The position numbers and the translations under genes are program-made. Source: Methanobacteriota archaeon (GTDB taxonomy: Archaea > Methanobacteriota > Methanobacteria > Methanobacteriales > Methanobacteriaceae). From it: a DNA stretch of 37,834 nt. Below, one piece after another: positions 16,763 through 24,312 of this stretch. A model generated the notes under the pieces. The model saw nothing but the letters and a program-made list of their open reading frames with translations, had not been told where the DNA came from and did no database searches. Every line of letters begins with the position of its first letter. The stretch's first letter is position 1. The stretch lies in assembly GCA_023434825.1 (NCBI GenBank), contig JAEYSH010000195.1, forward strand, positions 1 to 37,834. The letters run 5' to 3'.

Positions 16763-17218
16763 TTAAAATCCTACTCTTTCTAATTCTTCATCCCATAGCT
16801 CTTCATTTTTAGCAATGAATTTTTTCATCATGGATTTACACTCATCAAGGTCTAAATTTATAAGATCTACACCATTTTCTATAAGATATTCTTCTGGTCC
16901 TTTAAGAGTTTCATTTTCCCCAATAACAACTCGGGGAATTTTATAAAGTAAAATCATCCCTGAGCACATGTCACATGGAGATAAAGTAGTATAAAGTGTA
17001 GAGTTTTGGTAATCATTGCCATTTAATCGCCCTGCATTTTCTATACAATCCATTTCACCATGTAAAATAACAGAATTTTTTTGTAATAGATTATTATGTC
17101 CACGTGCTATAATTTCTCCATTTTTTACAAGAACCGCACCAATAGGAATTCCGCAATCATTTAATCCTTTTCGAGCTTCTTTAATCGCCTCTTTCATGAA
17201 TTTATTATGTTTATCCAT
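16763..17218 (-). CDS. Cytosine deaminase of the yeast Fcy1 type
   Basis: A 151-residue zinc deaminase (numbering from the ATG at 17218): HGE (53-55) and SPCDMC (80-85) give the zinc ligands His53, Cys82 and Cys85 and catalytic Glu55. Yeast cytosine deaminase has 158 residues, and from memory the similarity runs over the whole length, including ENAGRL, TLYTTLSPCDMC, IPRVVIGENETLKG and MKKFI. It should convert cytosine to uracil for pyrimidine salvage, but tRNA adenosine or guanine deamination is possible. A GTG at 17236 would add six residues, but the TATA box is about 27 bases upstream of 17218, which favours leaderless initiation there. Confidence 0.82.
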   Translation of the reverse strand: MDKHNKFMKEAIKEARKGLNDCGIPIGAVLVKNGEIIARGHNNLLQKNSVILHGEMDCIENAGRLNGNDYQNSTLYTTLSPCDMCSGMILLYKIPRVVIGENETLKGPEEYLIENGVDLINLDLDECKSMMKKFIAKNEELWDEELERVGF

Positions 17219-17239
17219 AATTTTCGTTTCTCCCACTTT

Positions 17240-17251
17240 AATATATAATAA
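17240..17251 (-). promoter_or_regulatory. TATA box for cytosine deaminase
   Basis: The minus strand reads TTATATATTAA about 27 bases upstream of the ATG at 17218. The ATG has no well-spaced ribosome binding site, so a leaderless transcript is likely. This favours 17218 over 17236 as the start. Confidence 0.45.
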
Positions 17252-17389
17252 AATTTACTGTAATACTCTTTATATTTTTATTTTTAATTATTTTTCTATT
17301 TGTGAGATTATTCACAATATTTTTTAAGATTGATATATGAATGTGAGTACAAGATTATAGTAAGGAATTATATTACTTAAGGTGAAAGA

Positions 17390-18187
17390 ATGGCAAGAGT
17401 TATAGCGGTAGCTTCTGGAAAAGGTGGTGTTGGAAAAACCACCATTGCTGCAAATCTTGGAATAGCTTTATCATTACATCAAGAAGACGTTGTAGTCCTT
17501 GACCTTGATATAGCAATGGCTAATTTAGAATTAATATTAGGACTTGAAGATAAACCTGTTACCTTACAAGAAGTTCTTTCTGGACGAGATACAATACATA
17601 ATGCAATTTATGAAGGCCCTGGAGGCGTTAGAATTGTTCCTGCGGGTCTTTCTCTATTTGGCTTAAAAGATATGAGGCTTGAAAGGCTTGAAGAAGTTAT
17701 TGAAACCTTAACGGAAGATATTGACATTCTTTTAATTGACTCCCCCGGGGGGCTGGAAAAAGATGCATTAGCGGCCCTTGAAATATCAAAAGAATTAATT
17801 TTAGTAACTACTCCTGAAATTACATCATTAAGCGATGCTTTAAAAACAAAAATAGTAGCTGAAAAATTAGGAATAGATATTCTGGGTGTTGTTATTAATC
17901 GTAGGATGTCCGATAAAGCATTTTTAAGTGCAGCAGAAATTGAAGTAATTTTAAATGTTCCAGTACTTGCAATTATTCCTGAAGATCCAGAATTATCATT
18001 AGCTTCCTCAAGAGCAAGCTCAGTTTTAGTCGATGCACCTAGATCTAATACTTCTAAATTATTAATGAACCTTGCAGCAACCATAATAGGGAAATATTCC
18101 TATGAAAATGACTTAACAAGCCGAGGAATAGTATCCAAATTCTTCCAGAGTATTTTTAGTAAATATGTTAACGTATCCAAATCTTGA
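17390..18187 (+). CDS. minD: Septum site-determining protein MinD (ParA/MinD ATPase)
   Basis: A 265-residue deviant Walker A ATPase: GKGGVGKTT (10-18) with signature Lys11 and Lys16, DLDIAMANLEL (38-48) as the switch I region and LLIDSPGG as Walker B. Bacterial MinD dimerises on ATP and binds the membrane through a C-terminal amphipathic helix to place the division site. Here the last residues (IVSKFFQSIFSKYV) could form such a helix, an inference. There are no minC or minE genes nearby, as is usual in archaea, where MinD homologues act in polar positioning of motility and chemotaxis complexes. A GGTGAAAGA precedes the ATG. Confidence 0.9.
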   Translation: MARVIAVASGKGGVGKTTIAANLGIALSLHQEDVVVLDLDIAMANLELILGLEDKPVTLQEVLSGRDTIHNAIYEGPGGVRIVPAGLSLFGLKDMRLERLEEVIETLTEDIDILLIDSPGGLEKDALAALEISKELILVTTPEITSLSDALKTKIVAEKLGIDILGVVINRRMSDKAFLSAAEIEVILNVPVLAIIPEDPELSLASSRASSVLVDAPRSNTSKLLMNLAATIIGKYSYENDLTSRGIVSKFFQSIFSKYVNVSKS

Positions 18188-18432
18188 TTAATCTATTTTT
18201 CTAATTTAACTTTTTTTAAATAACTTCTTTTAACTATTTTAATTAAACAAAAGAATATATTCAAATTTAATTGAAATTGAATTTTTAAACTAAATAATAG
18301 CCATAAACTATATATGTTAAAATTATTAATTATATTTAATTTCATCATATATTCAATTTAAATAAATAAAAAAGGAAGTATATTAATAAAAAGAATCTAA
18401 TTTTTACTATAGAGATTAACGGATAGAAGCAC

Positions 18433-19380
18433 ATGGAATACGAAAATGCATATAAATTAAAGGATAAGCTTTTAATGGAAAATGAAGGAAAATGTCTTGA
18501 AGATCTAATTAAAGGTGAAGAAATCATTACTTCTAAAGGACCTTGCTATGAAATTAAAAATACTTCAAAAATAAAGTTCAACACAATTAGTCCAAAAATT
18601 GCTAAAGAAAAAATTTTGACTGATCTGAAGGTTTTAAAAGGAATTGGAGAAGCAAGAGAGTTAAAATTAAAAGATGAAGGTTATAAAACAATTGAAGACT
18701 TAAAGGATCATGAAAGATTTGGTAAGGATGCATCTTTATTTTTAAAAATAATAGAAACAGAGGATAAAATTGAAATTGAAGATTTTATCTGTCAATGCTA
18801 TCCTAAATCTCATCCATTAGTCTTGTATTCTTCAAGTTTTTCTAATGAAAATGACTTCATATTTCTTGATATTGAAACATTGGGTTTTTTCAACAGACCT
18901 ATAATCCTTTTAGGAATCGCACAAGTCGATAATAAAAAAATTACAGTCAAACAGTATTTATCTAGAGATATACATGAAGAAGATGCTGTTTTAGATGCAT
19001 TCATTTCAGATATTAATGAGAATAATGTATTTGTAACTTTTAACGGCCAGACTTTTGATATTCCATTTATAAAAAATAGAATGAAGTACTTTAATATAAA
19101 TAAAAGTATAAATCATCCTCATTTTGACTTGTTACACTATTCTAAAAGACAGTGGCAAGATGAATTAATGAATTGTAAATTAACAACAATTGAAAGACAT
19201 TTATTTAATATTGAAAGGGAAGATGATGTCCCCAGCGGCTTAGTTCCTGAATTTTACAAAATTTATTCAAAAACAGGGAATGTAGGGCCATTGATTCCAA
19301 TAGTTGAACACAATGAACAAGATATAATTACATTAGCATTGATATTTCATAAATTACATGAATTACATGCTGATTTTTAA
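18433..19380 (+). CDS. YprB-type DEDD exonuclease-like protein with HhH domain
   Basis: A 315-residue protein. Residues 60-100 (LTDLKVLKGIGEARELKLK) form a helix-hairpin-helix-like segment. The C-terminal part is an RNase H-like DnaQ-type domain: FLDIETLGF (Asp146, Glu148), TFNGQTFDIPF and HNEQDIITLAL supply the DEDD acidic residues that bind two metals. This matches the YprB ribonuclease H-like family, often linked to helicase-like proteins in archaea. The substrate is unknown, but nucleic-acid cleavage is expected. The ATG at 18433 has only a weak binding site; the gene is alone in its unit. Confidence 0.8.
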   Translation: MEYENAYKLKDKLLMENEGKCLEDLIKGEEIITSKGPCYEIKNTSKIKFNTISPKIAKEKILTDLKVLKGIGEARELKLKDEGYKTIEDLKDHERFGKDASLFLKIIETEDKIEIEDFICQCYPKSHPLVLYSSSFSNENDFIFLDIETLGFFNRPIILLGIAQVDNKKITVKQYLSRDIHEEDAVLDAFISDINENNVFVTFNGQTFDIPFIKNRMKYFNINKSINHPHFDLLHYSKRQWQDELMNCKLTTIERHLFNIEREDDVPSGLVPEFYKIYSKTGNVGPLIPIVEHNEQDIITLALIFHKLHELHADF

Positions 19381-19484
19381 ACTTTATTTGAATTATCATA
19401 ATTAACCATAGTCCTTCATAGAAATTATGAAAAATAAATTTAAAATAATACTTTAATAAATAATATCAAATAAGGGGTGGGAAA

Positions 19485-20423
19485 ATGCATACTAAACCAA
19501 TAAAAATTCTAATGATTGAAGATATGATTGAAGATGCTGTAATTATAAAAGAAATGTTAAAAGATAATTCAAAATCTTCTTTTGATTTAAATCACGTAAA
19601 TAGACTTAAAACTGGTTTTGAAAGATTATTCCAAGAATCATTTGATGTATTACTTTTAGATTTAAATTTACCCGATAGTTGGGGTTTTGATACATTCATT
19701 AGAACTTATGATCAGGCTCAAGAACTGCCTATCGTTATTTTAAGCGGTTTTGACGATGAAGAAATTGCTGTAAGAGCAGTTAGTGAAGGTGCTCAAGATT
19801 ATTTAATTAAAGGAGAGATAGATGGTAGGATACTTGCAAGATCAATTTATTATGCTATTGAACGTAAAAAAATCGAAAAAGAACTGATGAAAACCCAGAG
19901 AGATTTAAGAAAATTAATTGAATGGCATGAAGAAGAATTAAAAGATGCCACTTTAAAATTAAAAAAAGAAAATGAAATGAATAGCTTGCTTCAAAATAAA
20001 CTTTCAAATGCTCTTAAAAAAATTAAAACTGAAAAATCCAAAATTAAGAACATTATCAGCAAAATTCCTGTAGGAATCTTAATTATAGATGCAGCTTCTG
20101 GAGAATCTCTTATTAAAAATGAAAAATTAGATGAAATCTGGGGAAATGATGTTGAAATTGAGGAATTAGCAGAATATTGTTATTATAATGGTTTTCATAC
20201 AGATGGAAGACCCTATGAACTTAATGAATGGCCACTTACTCGTTCTATTACCTTTGGGGAAGAAATAAAGGATCAAAAAATAATATTTTCTAAAGATGAT
20301 GGATCTAAATCTATAATTAATAACAGTTCCATTCCCATAATGGATGATGAAGGAAAAATAATAATGGGAATGTCTATTTTTTCTGATATTAGCGAATCTA
20401 AAGTTGAAAGTGATAAAAATTAA
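19485..20423 (+). CDS. Response regulator with coiled coil and PAS domain
   Basis: A 312-residue protein. The receiver (1-125) has Asp59 in VLLLDLNLPD, with IED (11-13), ILSGFD and DYLIKGE, which matches the RR subfamily often combined with PAS and kinase domains. A charged helical linker (120-185) leads to a PAS domain (about 185-305: IPVGILIIDAASGE ... MGMSIFSDISESK). No kinase or DNA-binding domain follows, so it probably passes a signal to other proteins. The ATG at 19485 lies after GGGGTGGGA. No kinase adjoins it. Confidence 0.85.
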   Translation: MHTKPIKILMIEDMIEDAVIIKEMLKDNSKSSFDLNHVNRLKTGFERLFQESFDVLLLDLNLPDSWGFDTFIRTYDQAQELPIVILSGFDDEEIAVRAVSEGAQDYLIKGEIDGRILARSIYYAIERKKIEKELMKTQRDLRKLIEWHEEELKDATLKLKKENEMNSLLQNKLSNALKKIKTEKSKIKNIISKIPVGILIIDAASGESLIKNEKLDEIWGNDVEIEELAEYCYYNGFHTDGRPYELNEWPLTRSITFGEEIKDQKIIFSKDDGSKSIINNSSIPIMDDEGKIIMGMSIFSDISESKVESDKN

Positions 20424-20430
20424 GTAATAA

Positions 20431-20943
20431 TCATGATTCTAACTTATTAAGCGATGCATCAATAAATGCTGGAATATCATCAGGACCTCGGCTTGTTATT
20501 AAATTTTCATCTTCAACAACTTCTTTATTCACATAATTTCCCCCAGCATTTTCAATATCAACAATGATTGATTTCCAACCTGCAACATTTCGTCCTTTAA
20601 TGACTTTAGCTGTAATAAATAACTGCGGTGCATGACAAATTGCAAAAACGGGTTTACCGCTTTTAACGAAATCTTTTGTGAATTTTACAATATTTTCATC
20701 TTCTCTAAGTTTATCTGGAGAACATCCTCCAGGAATAAAGACTGCATCAAAGTTATTGGTTGAAACATCTTCAGCAGTTCTATCAATTCTGACTTTAGCT
20801 TTTCCATTTTTACCATCAACTATTTGACCTTCCTTAAACCCAATATGTGTTAATTCATGTCCTTTATCTTTAAAAACCTTCGCTGGTTTACTATATTCTA
20901 CATCTTCAAATTTTGGACCGATTAATACACCTATTTTACTCAT
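20431..20943 (-). CDS. pfpI: DJ-1/PfpI family protein
   Basis: A 170-residue class I glutamine amidotransferase-like protein of the PfpI branch. The nucleophile is Cys103 in the elbow FAICHAPQLF, followed by His104, and Glu13 in the N-terminal loop is the usual partner. PfpI proteins have been described as proteases and, more recently, deglycases or stress proteins; the activity is disputed, so only the family is asserted. GGTGAT precedes the ATG at 20943. It converges with the RR-PAS gene, 7 bases apart. Confidence 0.9.
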   Translation of the reverse strand: MSKIGVLIGPKFEDVEYSKPAKVFKDKGHELTHIGFKEGQIVDGKNGKAKVRIDRTAEDVSTNNFDAVFIPGGCSPDKLREDENIVKFTKDFVKSGKPVFAICHAPQLFITAKVIKGRNVAGWKSIIVDIENAGGNYVNKEVVEDENLITSRGPDDIPAFIDASLNKLES

Positions 20944-20997
20944 AATATCACCTAGAGAATATATGAATATCTTTATTAATAATTTTTTTTATATTAA

Positions 20998-21642
20998 TCA
21001 TATTACTGGTAAATTTATTCCAAAATATGAAGCTATATAATAAATCACTTCAAAGCCGAAAATTAAAATTAAAGCAAAATAAACTGACGTAATTATTATT
21101 AAAGCATAACTAATAATGATAAAGAAACCATCTCTTTCAAGAATTCCCGCTGATAGCAGAAATATTGAATAAGCAGGTAAAGTATCAGTTAGAGGTATAG
21201 GTAACGGCAACATTAGTAAAAATGAGCTAAAAACTAATAATATCCCATTTATTAAATTAATTGAATTATTTTTTGTTAAAATTAGAACCCTTGGCTTAAA
21301 AATCTTCTCAAATTTTTCCAGAACAGTTTTACTGGCTTGAAAGATACTTATAACATTTGTTTTCTTTATTTTATAGTCAGTGATCTTTTTAGGTATCAAA
21401 AACCTGTTTGTAATTAATCCAAATCCAATAAACATTATTGCTAACCCAAAGGGTACACTGGAACCTGGAATAGATATTGGAATTAAAAAAGGTGTTGAAA
21501 GCAGCATACAGAGAATAAATCTTCCAGAATCCCCAAAAATATTTAAAATATCATTTAATGAGATATAATCTGATTTAAATTTATCATTAATTTTAGATAG
21601 CGCATCAGCAAAATAAACACTTGATTTAATCTTTGATTCCAA
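20998..21642 (-). CDS. ExoD-family membrane protein
   Basis: A 214-residue membrane protein. The N-terminal amphipathic region with SLNDILNIFGDSGRFILCM is the ExoD signature, followed by about four hydrophobic segments (LLSTPFLIPISIPG..., the 140s, and the last 60 residues). ExoD was named for exopolysaccharide synthesis in Rhizobium but its biochemical role is not known. The start is TTG at 21642 with GAGGTAAGATA upstream. It follows on the same strand as pfpI with 54 bases between, so cotranscription is possible. Confidence 0.85.
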   Translation of the reverse strand: MESKIKSSVYFADALSKINDKFKSDYISLNDILNIFGDSGRFILCMLLSTPFLIPISIPGSSVPFGLAIMFIGFGLITNRFLIPKKITDYKIKKTNVISIFQASKTVLEKFEKIFKPRVLILTKNNSINLINGILLVFSSFLLMLPLPIPLTDTLPAYSIFLLSAGILERDGFFIIISYALIIITSVYFALILIFGFEVIYYIASYFGINLPVI

Positions 21643-21786
21643 TATCTTACCTCATTTTTATTTAATTAAAAAATTTCGACATATTAATGGTTAATTTTCA
21701 TTTTTAGAAATCTTGAATATTATTTATTGTTCCCAAAGAAATTTAAATTTTAGTAAATTAATAATATAATATATTGAGGTGATAAA

Positions 21787-22428
21787 ATGAACGTATTAAT
21801 TGTATATGCACATCCAGAGCCTAATTCATTAAATGGTTTTATGAAAGATTTAGCTGCTAAAACATTACGTAATAATGGCCATGAAGTCAAAATATCAGAT
21901 CTTTACGGAATGAATTTTAAAGCAACATTAGATCAAAACGATTTTTCACAGAGAAAAGATGAAAAGTTCTTTAATCCAATAATGGAACAAGTTAATGCTC
22001 TAGGAACAGGATCACTTGCACAGGATATTAAAGATGAGGTAGAAAAAATTAAATGGGCAGATATGCTTATTTTTCAATTCCCAGTCTGGTGGACTTCATT
22101 TCCAGCAATCTTAAAAGGATGGATTGACAGGGTATTTTTACCCGGTGTAGTTCATAACTTAGCTGAAGGAAAATTATACGATACTGGACTTTTAAAAGGT
22201 AAAAAAGCAATGCTTTCATTTACTACTGGTGCAACAAAAGATGTTTATTCTTCTAATGGACCTCATGGTGATTTAGATGAACTTTTTAAGTATATAACTC
22301 ACAATATATTAGAGTTAACCGGATTAGAAGTAATACGTTCATTTGGTATATATGGCCCCGCAGTTATGTCTAAAGAAGAAGTAAAAGAAGAATTAGAAAG
22401 ATTCAAAGAAACAATAAATTCATTATAA
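21787..22428 (+). CDS. NAD(P)H:quinone oxidoreductase-like flavodoxin-fold protein
   Basis: A 213-residue protein of the flavodoxin_2 family (NQO1/MdaB/KefF group). VYAHPEPNSLNGF (6-18) is the FMN/FAD phosphate loop, and FQFPVWWTSFPAILKGWIDR is the characteristic flavin-binding loop. It should carry out two-electron reduction of quinones or other electrophiles with NAD(P)H. GAGGTGATAAA precedes the ATG at 21787. It is the first gene of an operon with a tautomerase gene 34 bases downstream, which suggests a shared task in handling small carbonyl or quinoid compounds. Confidence 0.88.
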   Translation: MNVLIVYAHPEPNSLNGFMKDLAAKTLRNNGHEVKISDLYGMNFKATLDQNDFSQRKDEKFFNPIMEQVNALGTGSLAQDIKDEVEKIKWADMLIFQFPVWWTSFPAILKGWIDRVFLPGVVHNLAEGKLYDTGLLKGKKAMLSFTTGATKDVYSSNGPHGDLDELFKYITHNILELTGLEVIRSFGIYGPAVMSKEEVKEELERFKETINSL

Positions 22429-22462
22429 ATGCAAATAAATATATTTAAAAGGAGGTAATATC

Positions 22463-22648
22463 ATGCCAGTTATTACAATAGATGGACCTAAAATGTCCAA
22501 GGAACAAAAAGCTGAACTTGTAAAGGAAGTTTCTGAAACTGCAAGTAGGATTATGAATTTGCCAGTTGAAGCAATGGTAACGATTATTAGAGAAGTAGAA
22601 TCAGAAAACGTTGGAACAGGAAATATCTTGCTTTGCGATAGAAGATAG
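22463..22648 (+). CDS. 4-oxalocrotonate tautomerase family protein
   Basis: A 61-residue protein with Pro at position 2, which becomes the catalytic N-terminal Pro1 after Met removal (MPVITIDGPKMSKEQKAELV). The length and the beta-alpha-beta pattern match 4-oxalocrotonate tautomerases, which convert 2-hydroxy-dienoates or act as small dehalogenases; the physiological substrate is unknown. AAAGGAGGTAATATC gives a strong ribosome binding site. It is in an operon with the flavoprotein. Confidence 0.9.
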   Translation: MPVITIDGPKMSKEQKAELVKEVSETASRIMNLPVEAMVTIIREVESENVGTGNILLCDRR

Positions 22649-22669
22649 AAATTTCTTTTTTAATTTATT

Positions 22670-23251
22670 TTATTCATTTTTATCAATTATTCTTTCAGTT
22701 GTTTTATTATAAAAAGTAAATGAAAGATAATAAGCAGCGAAATTAGCAATAATAAACCCAATTAGCCCTGCATCAAATAATGCTGAGAAGTTATTTAAAA
22801 AATGCAATCCTACTGCTAATAAATAATAAATAACTGGCTGTTTTTTGGCAATTCCATAAGCAATGATAGAAGCACTTGCAGCATGAAAAAATATTCCAGG
22901 AATTCTAAATATCAGGGGTGCCCCCAAAACCAAAATATAAACTATAAATTCTGAAATACCAAACCCAAGGCCTACAAGAAACCCTAAAATAAATATTGAC
23001 CTTTCTGTTTCACCATGTCTATAAAATAAGGGAAATGCTTTCGCAAACTCCTCAATAAATGGAGTAAAAATAACAACAGCACATATTGTTGCATAAAAAA
23101 TGGGTAAAACAACACATAAACGTTCCGCAAAAGTTCCAAAAAATAAAGTTATGGGAACACTAACAATTATTCCTGAAATTAAAAAAAATAATTTTTCTTT
23201 TATATCCGGCCTATGTGGCCTGATTACTACATGATTATCTCCATTATTCAT
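22670..23251 (-). CDS. PrsW-family intramembrane protease-like protein
   Basis: A 193-residue membrane protein with about five hydrophobic helices. Motifs of the PrsW family are present: FIEEFAKAFP (EExxK, Glu67-Lys71), FGISEFIVY (Glu101), FHAASAS (His123) and GLHFLNNF (His150). Bacterial PrsW cleaves an anti-sigma factor; archaea lack that target, so here it could process a membrane protein or be a related CAAX-protease-like factor. The N-terminus (to about residue 20) is cytosolic and polar. It converges with the tautomerase gene. Confidence 0.78.
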   Translation of the reverse strand: MNNGDNHVVIRPHRPDIKEKLFFLISGIIVSVPITLFFGTFAERLCVVLPIFYATICAVVIFTPFIEEFAKAFPLFYRHGETERSIFILGFLVGLGFGISEFIVYILVLGAPLIFRIPGIFFHAASASIIAYGIAKKQPVIYYLLAVGLHFLNNFSALFDAGLIGFIIANFAAYYLSFTFYNKTTERIIDKNE

Positions 23252-23285
23252 TTAATCAATTTCCGATTTAAAAAGTGAAGTTCAA

Positions 23286-24217
23286 TCATTCTTTTTGGAA
23301 CATATTTTCTATAATACCCACTATTTTTTCACTTTCTTCGTTAAGTGCAATTAATTCAATTTCATCAGCTGATTGAGCTCCGATCCCTAATTCAGCAGCT
23401 CTTTTAATTTGCGATTGATCAAATATCTTTCCTTTTTGAATTCCAGTTTTTACACCATATTCCCTTAGTAATGCAACTCCAACAGCATCAATTGCAACAC
23501 GATCATTACTGGCAAGTAATAGTTGAGGTTCAACTACATCGCCTGTTTCCGGCCCTTTACTGATAAATGCTTTCATTGCATCCATTAAAACCATATCTAT
23601 GTCATAATACTTATTTATCTCAGCAATCATTTTCCTTTGATTAGGAGACATATGAAGTTCGGCCATGTAATCATAAATTCCTCCAGGTAATCTTTTAGCA
23701 ACCATACCTACAGAATTTTTTAAAGAAAGTGTAAAATGACCTCCAAATCGGTGTGTTTTAAGGCAACATGTCTGGATAATACCCCTAGATTCTAAAAACA
23801 ATTTTGGTAAATAAAAACCTCTTAACCAATGATTTCCATCTTTTTCTATTTTTATCCAATCTTCCTTCTCTATTTCATTTAAAACAACAACATTAAAATA
23901 TAATTCATCTGCAAGCTTAAAAACGCCCATTTTTTCAAGCACATTTCTTGTATTACCCATTCCACTTCGCTCAGCTACTGTTATTTCATCAATACCCTCT
24001 TCATTTAGTTTTTTAATTATTGATCCTAAAGTTTGAATATGTGTAGATGCAGGGAATGGATCAGGGCTGTTAAAATTAGCTTTAATTGCTGTAGATTCAC
24101 CTTGGAGTTTATTTAAATCGAATTGATTAATTAATTCTTTTATTCCAGTTTTTCTATCATTCGTTTTAATTAAAAAAACTTTACTATTCTTATTAGGTGT
24201 TATAAAACAACCCCCAT
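23286..24217 (-). CDS. DUF362 family protein with apparent 5' frameshift
   Basis: The conserved DUF362 core is clear: VAERSGMGNTRNVLEKMGVF, CCLKTHRFGGHFTLSLKNSV, LHMSPNQRKM and NDRVAIDAVGVALL. DUF362 proteins are linked to iron-sulfur or oxidoreductive roles in methanogens; this one has no ferredoxin tail. The same frame continues upstream of the ATG at 23960 to about 24240 with family-like sequence (SKVFLIKTNDRKTGIKEL), but that part has no ATG, GTG or TTG. An ATG at 24217, with a TATA box 27 bases upstream, is one base out of frame; one extra G in the G-run at 24211-24215 would join it to the frame. A shorter product from 23960 would lose about 85 residues. Confidence 0.75.
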
Positions 24218-24236
24218 AAAAATTTTGATTACAATA

Positions 24237-24250
24237 GTAATTTTATACTA
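24237..24250 (-). promoter_or_regulatory. TATA box upstream of DUF362 gene
   Basis: The minus strand reads TAGTATAAAATTAC, centred about 27 bases upstream of the ATG at 24217. The spacing matches leaderless archaeal starts and supports 24217 as the original start of the DUF362 gene. Confidence 0.45.
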
Positions 24251-24312
24251 TGTTGTATTAAGTTTATTTAATTTATCATCATTATAATTAGATTAAATTT
24301 CATAAAAAATAT

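Noticed and set aside
17608..18084. A 158-codon minus-strand frame antisense to minD.
   Set aside because: minD is strongly supported by its motifs; the antisense protein has no motif and is a shadow.
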